Positions 24,601 through 36,290 of a DNA stretch of 64,000 bases are shown piece by piece (positions within the stretch are counted from its first letter, which is position 1; each line of letters starts with the position of its first letter). A model generated the notes under the pieces. That model ran no database searches. It saw only the letters and a list, made by a program, of their open reading frames with translations, and was not told the DNA's origin. This stretch comes from Lunularia cruciata (lineage: Eukaryota; Streptophyta; Marchantiopsida; Lunulariales; Lunulariaceae), in contig OX419757.1 of NCBI GenBank assembly GCA_948567375.1, forward strand, positions 71,362,001 to 71,426,000, read 5' to 3'. The translations under genes and the position numbers were made by a program.

Positions 24601-25700
24601 ACGGGACAAAGTTGAGGTTCCAGCATGCATGCATCCAGTGTGCCCCTTCCAGCCTTCACCAAAGAGTTGCTAGAGATCTTTGCTGATTTTGGGAACTCGT
24701 AGTGATTGGGGTTTGGGAGTAGCAACTTCTCAACACGGTGTTGATATTGGGGGAGGCGAGGAGTCCACTTTGAGTCACAAATATGCATCTGTCCCACATC
24801 CTATCTATCTTTTCCTTTTTTCTGTTGTGCTCTTCTCATTTTTGTACTTTCTTATCTTTCTCATTTGGGTTGGGACACATAATATTGGGCTACTATGTCT
24901 TCCTTTTTTGTCATGGCATTTTCTTTGTGTATACCCTTTCAATGCTTGTCTCTCAATGCTTCCATTTTTTCCTTAGCACGGTGCCATAAAGGAACTTCCT
25001 TTGGCATCACTTCTCACCCCACACCCCATATGTGCAAGCAAGAGGTAGATCCTTACATCACCTTTTTTAGCATACACCTATAGTTGCGGAGGTGTATCTA
25101 GATGGATTCTCTTTGATTCCCAAGTCATGTTCTACTCTTATACCAACGGAACACCCTATAGGGAGGACTCTCACATGGAGGATGTCCCATCACTTGTCCT
25201 TCCTCCTCATGTCATGAACACTCTACACCCTCCATCCACCTGGGACCTTCCTCCCCACCCTACCGCCTTGCCATCCCTACAAGATCATTCGGAGCTTCCT
25301 CCCACTCCTACCACTCCACCACCTCATTAGGGTCATCCTGTTCCACATGGGCACTTAGCACATCCTTATATCTTGCCCAATCAACATCCCACATAGTCTT
25401 GTCTTGATTGTCCTTGGGTAGGGATTGGTCTTGCACAACATAGAGGGAGATCTTGTTGTCTGCATATGCAAGAAGAGATCACCTTTGTTCCTACCTCCTC
25501 AGGCCCCATCCATAGTTTGGTCGTAACTCTACATGCTCCTCTCAACTCATACTCTTGGTTACACCCTTTGGACCTTATCCAAGCATTCCTACCAAGTTTT
25601 CAGTGACCACAAATGTATACCATGATCCCTATGCCTTTACATCCTTTTGTTGGATCTCCTTCCTCCTACATGCTACTTTGGTTGATGACCACAAGCAAGA
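24100..25700 (+). pseudogene. Decayed N-terminal part of non-LTR copy 1 and possible gag relic
   Basis: Coding text is scattered over frames with many stops. A phrase FADFGNS near 24680 resembles LLDFGNS of the second copy (59.6 kb), so the N-terminal half of the retrotransposon probably lies here. Proline-rich stretches (25190-25330) have no counterpart that I can place. The upstream limit is uncertain. Confidence 0.4.
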
Positions 25701-25719
25701 TGTTTCCAGCTAGATATTA

Positions 25720-27690
25720 TTGGCTCTTTTCCTAAGTGGACATTACTCCTTCCAAACCCATGGAGGTGGTTTGGGACATCAAAAGACTACCTCTAGGATT
25801 CATAAGTTTTTGAGAGGTAATTGGGCAGCCCTTCAAGAGGAGTACATCATTAAGGCTCAGGCCACAACCAAGCAGATTGTAGAGTCTCCACATCCCCATA
25901 CGTTACCCTTGGAGCATCATTGTCTTTATTGCTCCTTGATATTAGGTCAGGTAGGGATGTACAAGTGGGCAGCTCTCATCCTCTCGGCCAACACCTTATT
26001 AGACTTATAGACTCCACATCCATTTGCCGGTGAGGAACTTCCTTTGTTCTTCCATGATTATTAGCTAGATGAGGAGTTACAACTCACAATGTCTTGCTTT
26101 GCCCACGTTCTACTCCACTTTCCATGCTTCTCAAAGGATGTGCAATCAAGGTTATTTTTTGAGCATCTACAAGTAGGTGCTAATTGTCTCTCTCTAGATG
26201 ATCCTAATTTGGGGCTTCCTCTTCTCTTTTCATTTTGTTAGTGCATTGCTTTGGTCATGTGCCTCTTGGAGCAACTCATCTACTTATAGCTTCTTGTCTC
26301 CTTGCTCTTGCAAAGGAAGTGTGCACCCCATTGCAATTAAAGATGTGTTTTTGCATTAGGTTTCTTGGACTATTTGCTTACAACAATGATAGCTTTTTCT
26401 TCCTTCTTGTCTCCCCATCAATTTGCTATGGCTACTCCAAGGAGATACAAGAAGATAGTTATTATGGGCAGTTGAGCATCCTTGGACATTCATCTAGATT
26501 GAGTGGTGGTCCAAGTTGATGTATCCAATACCTTCAATACCATCTCTTGTCCAACATTGTTTTGTGCTCTTTGCTCAACTAGCAATCAAATCCCCTCAAT
26601 CTCATTTGTACGTGCTTTCTATGAAATCAAGACACCCCTAATGTATAACCACCATATTGCTACAAGAGATTTCTCATAGTTGACATCAGCAAAGGCACAA
26701 AATTGGGGGGATCCATTAGGGAGGCCTCACTTTGCCATAATGTATTACACAACTTTACGACAAGTTGTAGCAACTTTTCTATCTTGTCTTTTCTAATCCA
26801 TCTTGGATGACACTCATATATTGGGCTCTTTGGAGGAGGTCATTAGAGGAATGTCTGCTTTCATACTCAGCTTAGAGACCTTGGGTTTATGATCTAGACT
26901 CATAAATGCAAGGTATGGCGCACTTGCACAATCCTCACTCCCTTTGGGTTCCCACTAGGATTCTAGTTCATCATTGGTGGTTTGTGAGTTTTGGGCTCTC
27001 CTTTGGGTTTAGGAAGACTTTTGTAGTTTTTTCATATTGGACACCTTAATGCAAGCTACATTCCATGCTCTCCTCCTCTCCATGTTGGGAAATACCCAAG
27101 TGGCCTTCTCTTTTCTTACTCGTGTTACCTCCCTTGGGCCTCATATTTAGCATAAACTTTCCTGCCTATAGACGCACTATTGCCACATTTGCAAGTTTAT
27201 GATAATATTATCTACCATACTTTGTCTACTCTATTAGGGCCATATATGCTCCCATGTCTATCAAATGAGTGGTGTAGGTAGTAGTTAGCTCTCCCTATAG
27301 TCATGGGCAAAAATGGCCTCATAAAGCAAGCGGCCACAACACCAACAACATATATCAACACTTGGGCTCTAGTGGTACTTCATTTAGTAGATAAGTTCTT
27401 ACATTAGGGCAATCCATTCATATTGAGGCTTGTCACAATAGCAGATTCAGGCACTTATGACTTCAAAGCATATATTCAATTGGCTCATGACTTACTGCCA
27501 GACCCTATATGCTTGTCACTCCTTGAGTTCATTGACTTTATTTCTTTATACTCTAAGAAGCTCCAAGTGGATCTAAGTGAGCATATGCACACTCACACAA
27601 TTACTAGCATTCTCATTGATAGACATTTACTTAACAAAACTAGGATCCTCTCTTGTGGGAAGAAAGGCTCTAGAGCTTGGCTCTAGGCTT
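25720..27690 (+). pseudogene. Reverse transcriptase of non-LTR retrotransposon copy 1 (5' segment)
   Basis: Readings in changing frames align block by block with the copy at 56.89-60.12 kb. SPHQFAMATPRRY matches SPHQFGVATLGRC, SLDIHLD matches LLDIHPE, VDVSNTFNTISC matches GDVENNFNSISC, SFVRAFYE matches PFVRSFYG, and LGNTQVAFSFL matches LGDPHVAFGIL. RILSCGKKGSRAWL at the 3' end matches HLCSCSNKGASSWI. The block with QGDPLGG and FPSLxDDTH is recognisable but eroded. Stops and frameshifts are frequent. The element stops abruptly at about 27690, where the LTR of an inserted element begins, and resumes at about 39.89 kb. Confidence 0.85.
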
Positions 27691-27699
27691 CACTAATGT

Positions 27700-28145
27700 G
27701 TCGTATATATATACATTGCTACACAACATACATTGTTATTAAAATTATACAATATAGAAGCACAACTCATACATAAAATCTTAATTGCCACAATACTTGA
27801 GTAACAACAATCAAATATACTAGCAATCCTACCAGGCTTGGATATACAACTAATGCACTCAATTCTTGTACCTAATTTCCCCTTGACTCTCACTTCCTTA
27901 TGTAATAGATTTAGTCTCAACTCAAATCACACTCTACTTGGATCAAAAATCAATCTTCAATCCAATAATGTGCACTAATTACAGTCAAGCCACATCCACT
28001 CTAGCTAGGAGACTCTACGTGACTCTTGCAAGCCTTTGTTCACCATAGCCAAGAACTCAAAGGCTCAACATCAAAGAAGTGAACTCTTTGGAATTGGACT
28101 TCAAAGGTATACCCCTCCACTCAACTTGAATTTCTAGCCCTAGTG
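27700..28145 (-). repeat. Putative 3' LTR of the outer minus-strand gypsy element
   Basis: It shares long blocks with 39.45-39.88 kb in the same orientation: TCTCAACTCAAATCACACT, GGCTCAACATCAAAGAAGTG, CTAGCCCTA and others. The junction with the non-LTR element lies at its left end. The LTR limits are approximate because neither end has a clean TG/CA pair. A related segment recurs at 28330-28420. Confidence 0.65.
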
Positions 28146-28329
28146 GGGGCTCCATTGATGGTGCAAGTGATAGTGGGTTCCACAATGTGATCAATTGCCC
28201 TAACTTGAAATTTGGCCGCCATTAAATAGTCTCTCAAAAGCTACTAATATAACTCTAACCGCCAAGACTATTACTCCAGTGTCCAAGCAAACTAGCTTTG
28301 GCATTGCAAATATTGTGGTAGTTATCATG

Positions 28330-28420
28330 TGTATATATGTTGCTACATAACATACATTGATACATTGATGTCAACATCATACACTATAGAAGCTCAAATC
28401 ATACAAAAGTCATGCATGAA
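28330..28420. repeat. Partial repeat of the start of the 27.7-kb repeat
   Basis: TATATATGTTGCTACATAAC and ACTATAGAAGCTCAAATCAT resemble 27707-27775. This suggests that a second, truncated copy of the LTR or a tandem arrangement once existed here. Confidence 0.6.
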
Positions 28421-28639
28421 CTCTAAAGTGCTACAATCACCCTCTAGTTGGCAATTAGGTCCTTCTAACTCCTAATAGCCATCTACTTTAAATATGTGAT
28501 GTGCACTATGGTGATCAAAGATCAAGAGGCCAAGTGCTATCGAGCCTTATTGTTAATTGCATATCTACAATCTATATCACATAAAGCATGAACTAGTTAT
28601 AAGTCAATTACATCGAGGACATAGCCATTATTATTGAGG

Positions 28640-28963
28640 AATCATCATGAGGGGAGGAGTCAAACATGCCATATGTCATCCTCTCAAACAACTATCACAC
28701 ACCAACATAGTAGTAGTTCCAACAAAAGAACCATATAACATACACTGCAAGCTTGCACATAAAATAGCCAAGCTAGGGTCCATAGTGCCATCCATGTTTA
28801 GGAGATGGTGTAGCACACAATTGCACAAGTGATCCTTCCAAAAAATACCATCATATCCTTCTAACACGAGGACTCCAAAAGGCAAAACCTCATGCACTCT
28901 CAAGGTAGTGCAGCTTGTAGTCACATCAAGTGTAGTTTGTTGTGGATATACATAATCATCCAA
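28640..28963 (-). pseudogene. PHD-finger-like Cys/His segment of the outer gypsy element
   Basis: The frame reads TMLVCDSCLRG, then a stop in place of Trp, then HMACLTPPLMMIP. This is the second half of a PHD (C4HC3) zinc finger; the preceding part has ILCASLQCMLYG, with one pair of cysteines. It lies downstream of the integrase on the same strand, so it may be part of the element's polyprotein or its C-terminal targeting module. PHD fingers normally bind histone H3 tails. The Trp-to-stop change (TGA) shows that it is dead. Confidence 0.6.
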
Positions 28964-29179
28964 ATGAAATCAATGGATCAAGGGTCTATAACCTCCTCTT
29001 TGAATAATAGTATAGGGTAAGGTATCCTTATGTTGAGAAATTGCTAAGTTCTCAAAGGCCATTGGCATCACTCTTTGAAAGGTCTCTACCCGTTGAGAAC
29101 ATGCACTCACCCATATGTCTAGATCATCTAAGTCCAAAATTGTAGAAGCATCACAAAAAATGGATACAAGTAAATCTAG

Positions 29180-29760
29180 ATCTCATATATAGAGTAGAAA
29201 GAAAGGAGAGAAGGGTTCTAAGGAGGCTTGCTGGTTGAACCAATAGCCTATGGCCAAGAAAGGTAATTGGAGATCCCAATCTCGCAATTGGTCTCTCTGT
29301 AAACTATACTTATGCAATCTTCTCTTCATTATCTGAACCACTCTCTTTGCTAAGCCATCTACTTAAAGGTGATCTTGGGAGGTAGTATAGTGATAAATCA
29401 AGGGCCTTGTCACACAAGACTTGAAACTCTACCAAGAATTCTCTACCTTGGTCAATCAAAACTAAGAACTCGATCCAAGAATAAGTAAACTATCCCTTCA
29501 CTAGACTTGTCAAGAAGCACCACCAACTCAATCTACTTGGAGAAGTGCTCCACTATAACCAAAAAATACCAATGATGTCTCACAATTGGTGATTAAGGTC
29601 TTGCAAAGTCCAAACTCTAATGGTAATCTAACTCCATGATAGGTATTGGGTGTAATTATAGTGTAGAGCATTACATGATGCTCTAACTTGGTCACAAACC
29701 ACACATCTTGCAACAAATTACTGCACACTGGTCTGTATATCCTGCCACCAATAATGACTA
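29180..29760 (-). pseudogene. gypsy integrase remnant
   Basis: Near 29680-29750 a CxxC-containing zinc-binding relic is followed by a decayed segment. At 29505-29550 the text VVEHFSKWVELV is the integrase core start (VDxFSKWxE). At 29407-29458 DQGREFLVEF is the TDxGxEF catalytic block. Reading frames shift several times. The role would be insertion of cDNA into chromosomal DNA. Confidence 0.82.
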
Positions 29761-30189
29761 TAGAATAATTTATATATATACTTTACTCCAAAATGTCCTA
29801 GCTCCCATGAGCATGACATACCAACTATGATCTTTGAGATGGAAGTGGTATTATTTGGACTTTACCATCCTCCTAGATACAAAGAAGGTGTTTTCCCTCC
29901 AATCTAAACTGAATGGTTTGTTAAAGGATACAATCTCTCTCCTTGGCACAAATTGTGCAACCTACAACACCAATAAAAAGAAAATTTATCACTAAGACAT
30001 CATCATGAATGTCTTGTTGACCTACACCAATATCTCTACCCTCTAGATCTCTGACCTCAATAACTCCTCCTATCTATACTAAGAGATACTATCAAAGCCT
30101 CCAAAAATATACATAGAAAGGTAGATACACATCAACTAGGCACCATCTACTCATCTATCTCACCATGCCAACATGCTCTAGTTTGATCT

Positions 30190-30570
30190 TGTTGGCTAGG
30201 ATATAGATTTCTACTCAACCCATTTCTATCACGGTTTGCCACTCTAGGTTTATGAATGACCATGAAATCATACTCTGGTAAAATCAGAGCCCATCATCCA
30301 AGCTTCCTTAAAATTTTACTGGACTCCATCAACCACTTCAATGTTTGATGATATTATGAGAGTGAAGGGCTTACCAAATAGGTAAGATCAAAAATCTTCT
30401 ATTGCACATATTGTTGCCAAGCACTCTCCCTCATATGAACTATACTTTGCATTCATTGAATTGTTAAAGCGGCTAGCATAGGCCAACACAAACTCCTTCC
30501 TCTCATCATCATGTCAAAAGAACACTTTTCCAAGCCCCAACATACTCCAATCAATATAAACTTGGAATGG
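30190..30570 (-). pseudogene. gypsy RNase H remnant
   Basis: EFVLAYASR followed by NAKYSSYEGECLATICAI is the Ty3/gypsy RNase H block (xxYAS+xLxxxExxYxxxExExLAxV). Downstream, the LWMESSKILRKLG-type text fits the next block in order between RT and integrase. Confidence 0.8.
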
Positions 30571-31236
30571 TCATCTTTTGATTGGTCTCTTGAGAATAGG
30601 AGTAAATGTCAACCTCTCCTTGAGCTCTATAAAAGCTCTCTTTTGCTCATCTCCCCAACACCATTCATGGGTAAGCTTGGTAAACTTTGTCATGGCCTTG
30701 AAAATGACACTTAATCCTTTGATATATTGACAAGAGAAGTTTACCAACCCAAAGAATACTGAAACTCTGCTCACATTTGTAGGCCAAGGAATACATGCAA
30801 TAACCTCCACCTTGGTTTGCTAAACACCAAGTCCGTCAAGGTAGATAGTGTAAGACTCTAGTTGGTTGTGGAAGAATCTGTACTTCCAAGATATAATTTG
30901 AGTCCATGAGATCTCAATCTCTCAAACACTTCAATAAATGTCTCTCATGCTCCTCCATAGTATTGCTATAGACCAAAATGTAATCAATGTAATACCAAGC
31001 AAAAATCCAATCATATTAGGATCTTGTCCATGACCCTCTAGAACTTGGTAAGAGTATTCTGTAACCCAAATGTTAAGAACCCAAATGCACCTTTGCTGTG
31101 AGGATCAAAATTCCAAAATGATATCTTGGACTTGTCCTCCTCCTTGTTTGGCAATTGATAATATTTTGCTCAAAGATCCAAAGTATTAAAGACCTTTGAA
31201 AGCCCAATTGTATCAAAAATCTACTCCAATATAAAA
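30571..31236 (-). pseudogene. gypsy reverse transcriptase remnant, truncated at its N-terminus
   Basis: The frame 30571-30810 carries IACIPWPTNVSRVSVFFGLVNF, the RT thumb/connection region (I..wPxPxxxxxlrxFlGlxxY), then WCWGDEQKRAFIELKERL. Upstream, decayed text around GFLLGITL and VLEGHGQD corresponds to the VYLDDILVYS region. The gene is cut at about 31236 by the LTR of the next element; the missing protease and gag parts are not found beyond 39027. Confidence 0.85.
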
Positions 31237-31724
31237 TATAAAAATATGGAGTTTTCAAATGAGTTAGTTAAGACAACAAAGTAGCAAATATGCCAAATTA
31301 ACCAAAAACTATAAAAATATTCTAGAAGCATCTAGGAAGCTACTTGGTACCTTTCAAATATTAGGTAATGTGCAAGTCAAGTGGTGACTTCTAAGAGGAA
31401 GCTTCTTGGGAATTTTCTTGGCTAGCTTAGTTTGCATGCCAAGTAGGTGGTTTCTAGAAGGACGCTTCTTGAGAAGCTTCTCAACTAGCTTAGCTTGCAT
31501 GTCAAGTAGACGGCTTCTAGAAGGAAGCTTCCTAATTAGCTTAGCTTGCACTCAAAAAAAGCAACTTTTAGGAAGCTTCTTGAGAATCAAGAGCATTATA
31601 TCTTCCCTATAAATATCCAAGTCCAAGTTCATGTTAGGCATTTGGAGTTTCACTCATTCAAAGTCCCAATGTGATCTTTCATCTTGATATTCTATTCTAT
31701 TATTTCTCTCCGTGGTCTTTTACA
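31237..31724 (+). repeat. 5' LTR of the chromovirus
   Basis: Homologous to 38596-39027. Its first dinucleotide has decayed from TG to TA and it ends in TTTTACA. It carries about 3.5 units of a roughly 62-bp tandem repeat (31383-31560) made of AGAAGCTTCT, TTCTAGAA and TAGCTTAGCTTGCATG blocks. The 3' LTR has one unit fewer, which explains the length difference. Confidence 0.92.
31607..31615 (+). promoter_or_regulatory. TATA box of the 5' LTR
   Basis: CTATAAATA lies about 110 bp before the LTR end, just downstream of the tandem repeat array. The 3' LTR keeps TTATAAATA at the same place (38915-38923). Confidence 0.7.
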
Positions 31725-31989
31725 TTGGTACCAAAGTAGGAATGGAGTGGATGGAACTTATGGACCAACAAATCCATTTCCACCAAACCATTGGGACTTT
31801 TATGTCCATGTTAAACATCATTTTACACAATTCATCATCTCATGCTTTGAGAGAAGTTTTTGAATGTGATCACCTTGTTCAATGAACCTTTGGTACTTCA
31901 AATTGTAACTTATGGAGAATAGTGGATGTGTTACATCTATATGTTACATTAGATAATTGTAGGTAGTTTGATAGAGTAGTAGCCATGGA

Positions 31990-32860
31990 AAAAATTGCAT
32001 AAAGTGCCTAAATATTATGCAACAATAAATGAGGCACCTTACTTGATTGTTGGAAGAACAAGACCATCAACAACAAGAGGATGTAGAGAGAGCACCATTT
32101 TGAGAAAGAGAAGAGTGAATCCTATTTCCAGAGGCCAAGGTATTTGAAGGCAAGAATCTCTTGGGCATAATAGAGAATTTTTTATTTGATTGTGAATGTT
32201 TTTTTGAAACTACAAATGTTCAAGATGATTAGAGATAGATTCTCATAGCTTCAAGCCAATTGGATAAAATGGCAAAACTATGGTGGCAATTTTGAGTGAA
32301 GCAAGCTAAATTGTAGTTTGTTATGCAAATCTCAATATGGGAAGAATTCAAGAGAGCAATAATTAGATGATTCCAAACTATAAATAATACATAAGATTTG
32401 AAGATTGGAAAAATTGAAGCAGATTGGTTCTATAAGAAGCCACATCACTCAATTCTGGAACACCATAATGCAAATTCCAAATATACAAAAAAATTGAAGC
32501 TCTAGATCTATTTGTGAGGAGTTTTAAAGTCATGGACCAAATTGCAAGTGACAATGTGGGAGTCCAAACACTTGGAGGAAACCATGTTGCTGGTTGAGCA
32601 CTTTTATTCCTTGGTTGCAACGACTTGGTCTTGACCTCAACCGTCACGGAACCTACACACACACTACACAAGAAGTGGAAGAACTTACACCAATAGAGAT
32701 TGATGCCATCCAATGGAGATCAATTGGCACTATAGATTATGAAAAAATAGTGGTTGCTTTTATAGTTGGAAAATTGGGTATTGTATTGTTGAATGTCCAC
32801 TCAAGAATAGATAACCTGAACAAGTCGCCCAAATGGAGTTTATAGAACATGATGATTAAG
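31990..32860 (+). pseudogene. Chromovirus gag remnant
   Basis: The reading frame changes many times. Near 32750-32800 the text GCFYSWKIGYCIVECP matches a CCHC zinc knuckle (CxxCxxxGHxxxxC) with a Cys and a His replaced. Position after the primer-binding site fits gag. The upstream capsid part is too eroded to describe. Confidence 0.7.
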
Positions 32861-32929
32861 GAAATAAAGAATCTTAATAAGAGAATTTGAGTCATCTTTT
32901 GAGAACTATATTAGTTCCAATGGGATTGA

Positions 32930-33618
32930 AGGCTCAACCTATACAAGTTCACTTTACTTATAAGGTATGATATTCCATTGTGGTTATAGGATTTTAGTTG
33001 ATTCAAGAAGTACATAAAATTACATGTCCATGCAATTAGCAAGGGAATTGAGTATTCCTATCAAGCCAATAATTGAAAGTATATTGATGATGGCGGATAG
33101 TAGAAAGGGTTTTGCATTCCCTACCTCACATCCTATTACATTCAAGATTTGGAAGGAGATTTGGAGTATATAAGGTTTGTAGTAACACATCAACACTATG
33201 ATGTCGTCTAGGTTTGCTTTGGCTTGAACATCATAAGGTTTAATTTGATTGGACCCAACAACAAATTCAAGTACAACACCAAGGTAAGAATTATAGATTA
33301 GGTTATTTGGCACCTTTGAGTAAGACACCTAAGAATAGTCAGTCCCAAGATGAGAAGTTTATTAGTAAAGTAACCATAGAGCAAGCTTTGGAAGAAGACA
33401 TTCCTATTTTTATGGTGTGGAGCTAGCCAATAGCATATGGAGAATTTGATGTGGGCTAGAAGCCTCATCAAGAAATGGTTGATCAAATAGTTCAAGAGAT
33501 TGTAGATGTGTTTTTGAATGATGCGCCAAATGGATTACCCTTCAATCATGGTATGCCCTTCAAGATTGAGTTATTGCCAAGAAGTACTCTAATGAGTAGA
33601 CCAATCTATCAATTCAAA
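32930..33618 (+). pseudogene. Chromovirus protease and RT N-terminal remnant
   Basis: At 33475-33618 QIVQEIVDVFLNDAPNGLP followed by FKIELLPRSTLMSRPIYQ is the linker before the RT core (the region that ends pxxxxpYRxsPxE). The upstream protease region has only short coding fragments. The coding sequence is interrupted at 33623 by a solo LTR and continues at 34378 with PKELDELQ. Confidence 0.8.
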
Positions 33619-34377
33619 CCAAATGTAATACTCCGAGGACAAGAGAAGAGAGAAAACACAGATTGCACACTCAAACAATCGATGCCCCAAGGGAGCACCT
33701 TCTCTTTATTATATAGACAAAGAGGATCTCCTCCAAGGAAGCTCTACCTTAGGATTAGGGACACAGATAGGTGACCTGTCAGCAAGCTCCACCCTTGGAT
33801 TACTTACTTGGATGGGTGACATGTCTGGTCTAGGTCCTATCTGGTTGGTCAAACAAGCTTTGACCAGAGGGAATCTTTTAGGGAATCTTCTTGTAGGAAT
33901 CTCAGAATCACGTAAGGTACCATTGGAAAGCTCTCGATGAGACAAAGCAAGGGGGAGGGAAGGCCAACCTTTTCTCCGTTGGAGTTGGGGGGGGGGGGGG
34001 GGAATTTGCACATTATTGAGACCTAATTCATCCGTTTAGGCCTCCGAAATTGCCTTCAAAGATTTCAGGCATTTTTTGGTTCCTACTCTATTAGTAGAAG
34101 TCCCCTTTTGGTGATACCTCTTTTTGATCTGTTTAGTCCATCATGTGTAACATCCTTCCAGATGTTACCAAACCAATTCTCACCTTTAAATCATATGTCT
34201 AGCTATTGGTTCTAAGGTTCTCAAGTCTATTTCGGTTTTTGCCCTATTAGTAGAAGTACTCTTTTGGTGATACTTCTATCTGATCTATTTTGACCATCAT
34301 GTATAAAATCATTCTAGATGTTACCTGACCGAATTTCACATCTAGATCATATGGCTAGCTCTTGGTATTACACCAAA
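33619..34377. mobile_element. Solo LTR, family B, copy 1, with CCAAA target duplication
   Basis: The LTR is 33624-34372 (749 bp). It starts TGTAATAC and ends GTATTACA, a perfect 8-bp terminal inverted repeat, and is flanked on both sides by CCAAA (33619-33623 and 34373-34377). It splits the RT coding sequence of the chromovirus. No internal domain is left, so it arose by LTR-LTR recombination. It contains an uninterrupted run of 16 G (33987-34002). Homologous to 36296-37758. Confidence 0.95.
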
Positions 34378-35165
34378 GGAGTTGGATGAGCTTCAAAGAA
34401 CATTGATGAAGTAGTTGGAGAAGGATTTCATATAACATGGTACATCTCTTTGAGGAGCATTGATACTATTTGTCCCAAAGAAGAATGGAAGACTTTACTT
34501 CTATGTTGATTATCATGGCCTCAATAAAAAAAATGAAGATTGCATATCCCTTGCCTTGAATTGATGATTTGCTAGATCAATTGAGTGGAACATGATACTT
34601 CTCCAAGTTGGATCTCCAAAGTGCTATTGGCAAATTCACATTTGATAGAGAGGATGTGAATTTTTTTTTCTTTTGCACAAGGTGTGTGCATTTTGAATGG
34701 AGAATTCTACCTTTTGAGCTCACTAATACACTAGTAGTCTTAATGGATTAGATGGACTATCATATTGGTGCATGGTAGTGTTTTTAGATGATATTTTAAT
34801 CTATAGCAAGATGGAGGTAAAACATGCAAATCACATGCAAGAAGTCTTAAGACAACTACATCAATGGAAGTTTTAGTGCACAAAGTCAAAGTGTACCTCT
34901 TGGCAAAAGAAATTTACCTTCTTATGTCATAAGATCTCATTAAAGAGGATCAAGATGGAAGAGGGAAAAAGCAAGACCATTATTGATTGGCCTACTTTGA
35001 AGGATGCCATAGAAGTGCAAGCATTTAATGGATTGACAAGTCTTTATCAACAATTCATCCACTACTATACTCATGTGGTCACACCATTGACCAACCTCTT
35101 GGGGAAGATCTCAACTTTTAATGGACCACCAAGCACAAAGAAGCATTCCAAAAGCTAAAACATAT
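34378..35165 (+). pseudogene. Chromovirus reverse transcriptase remnant
   Basis: PKELDELQ, FVPKKNGRLYFYVDYHGLN (34470-34530, the KKxGxxRxCVDYRxLN block), then VVFLDDILIYS near 34765-34800 with the catalytic xxDD pair, then the thumb region in 34955-35158. Stops and frameshifts separate them. Conserved block order supports Ty3/gypsy. Confidence 0.9.
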
Positions 35166-35169
35166 GGTG

Positions 35170-35520
35170 TCTTCAAGATCTATTCTTCAACCATATATAT
35201 GATCCTTAGCTGCCTTGTGTGGTTGATTTTGATGCTTCTAACTTTACCATTGGAGTTATCTTGTAGTAGGAATTTCTTTATGAGTTACATCCCATTGTAT
35301 TTGTGTCTCACCAACTAAAACAACATAGAAAGGAATTAATTCGCTTGAGATCAAGAACAACTAGCAATGATATATGCCACCAAGGTATGGAGGTATTATC
35401 TCTTGGGAAAACAAGTGATCATGCAAACCAATCACAAACCCATGTTGCAGACATTACATTTGGACCACACAAAGAGTAGACATCATTGATTGGGGGGGAG
35501 GGGGGGAACAAATATAATTG
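35170..35520 (+). pseudogene. Chromovirus RNase H remnant
   Basis: Readings around DFDASNFTIGV (near 35230) and HPIVFVSHQLK (35285-35320) match the DAS.xgiGavL and P.ayxSxxL blocks of gypsy RNase H. A G-rich run of 16 bases with a single A (35492-35507) follows. Confidence 0.8.
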
Positions 35521-35699
35521 TTTAACCTCAAACTTGAGTACAAATCCAATAGATTCTATGTCATCTCTGATGCCTATTACAATAACCTAATTTGAAGTCT
35601 CTTCCTTTCATCATGATGGCATTACGATAGTGTTACTTGACTCAAAAGTCCAAATTGAGTTTAGGATCGCTTTACAATAAGATCCATTCTTTTAGATGG

Positions 35700-36290
35700 T
35701 ACAAGATCATCTTGCAGCATATGACAAGGAATACAACACTTTCTTATTCAAGGAAGGCCTTCTATTCTATGAGAACTAGATCTATGTTCTAGCCAAGGGT
35801 GATATACTACTTGTTTGCCTTCAAGAAGCCCATGACTTACCAATTGCTGGTCACATTGGTGTGGACAAGACCTTGGGTACCTTACAATGCCAATGGTGGT
35901 GGCCCAACATGGTACAAGATGTTTGAGAGTTTGCCCAATCTTGTAAGAGCTGCCAATGCAACAAGGCCAACAACCAAAAACCAAGTGGACTCCTTCAACC
36001 ACTTCCTATACCATTTGCTTGGTAGGAACATGTGAGCTGAGATCTCATCACATCCTTACCCAAGACAAAGCAATGTCACAAACTATGGTGTTTGTCAATA
36101 AGCTTAATAAGAAAATCCATTTGAAACCAACTTGTGATATAGTGGATGCTCTAACATTGGCCTAGATCTACTTGGACAATGTTTCCAAGCATCACAGAAT
36201 ACTTTGTGTACTCATCTTTGTGATCTTCAATTCATCAAATTTTTTTGGCAAACACTCGGTTCTCTACTCAACACCAAAATTGCTTTGTCC
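35700..36290 (+). pseudogene. Chromovirus integrase remnant, N-terminal part
   Basis: GHIGVDKTLGTLQCQWWWPNM (H-x-G...zinc-binding HHCC start), then SCKSCQCNKANNQKP, then LLQPLPIP, lie at about 35830-36005. They match the gypsy integrase zinc-binding domain and the start of the core. The core is then cut by the solo LTR at 36296. Confidence 0.87.

Noticed and set aside
24680-24989. Phe/Leu-rich frames suggesting a membrane protein
   Set aside because: They result from T-rich DNA inside a decayed transposon; two frames look equally hydrophobic.
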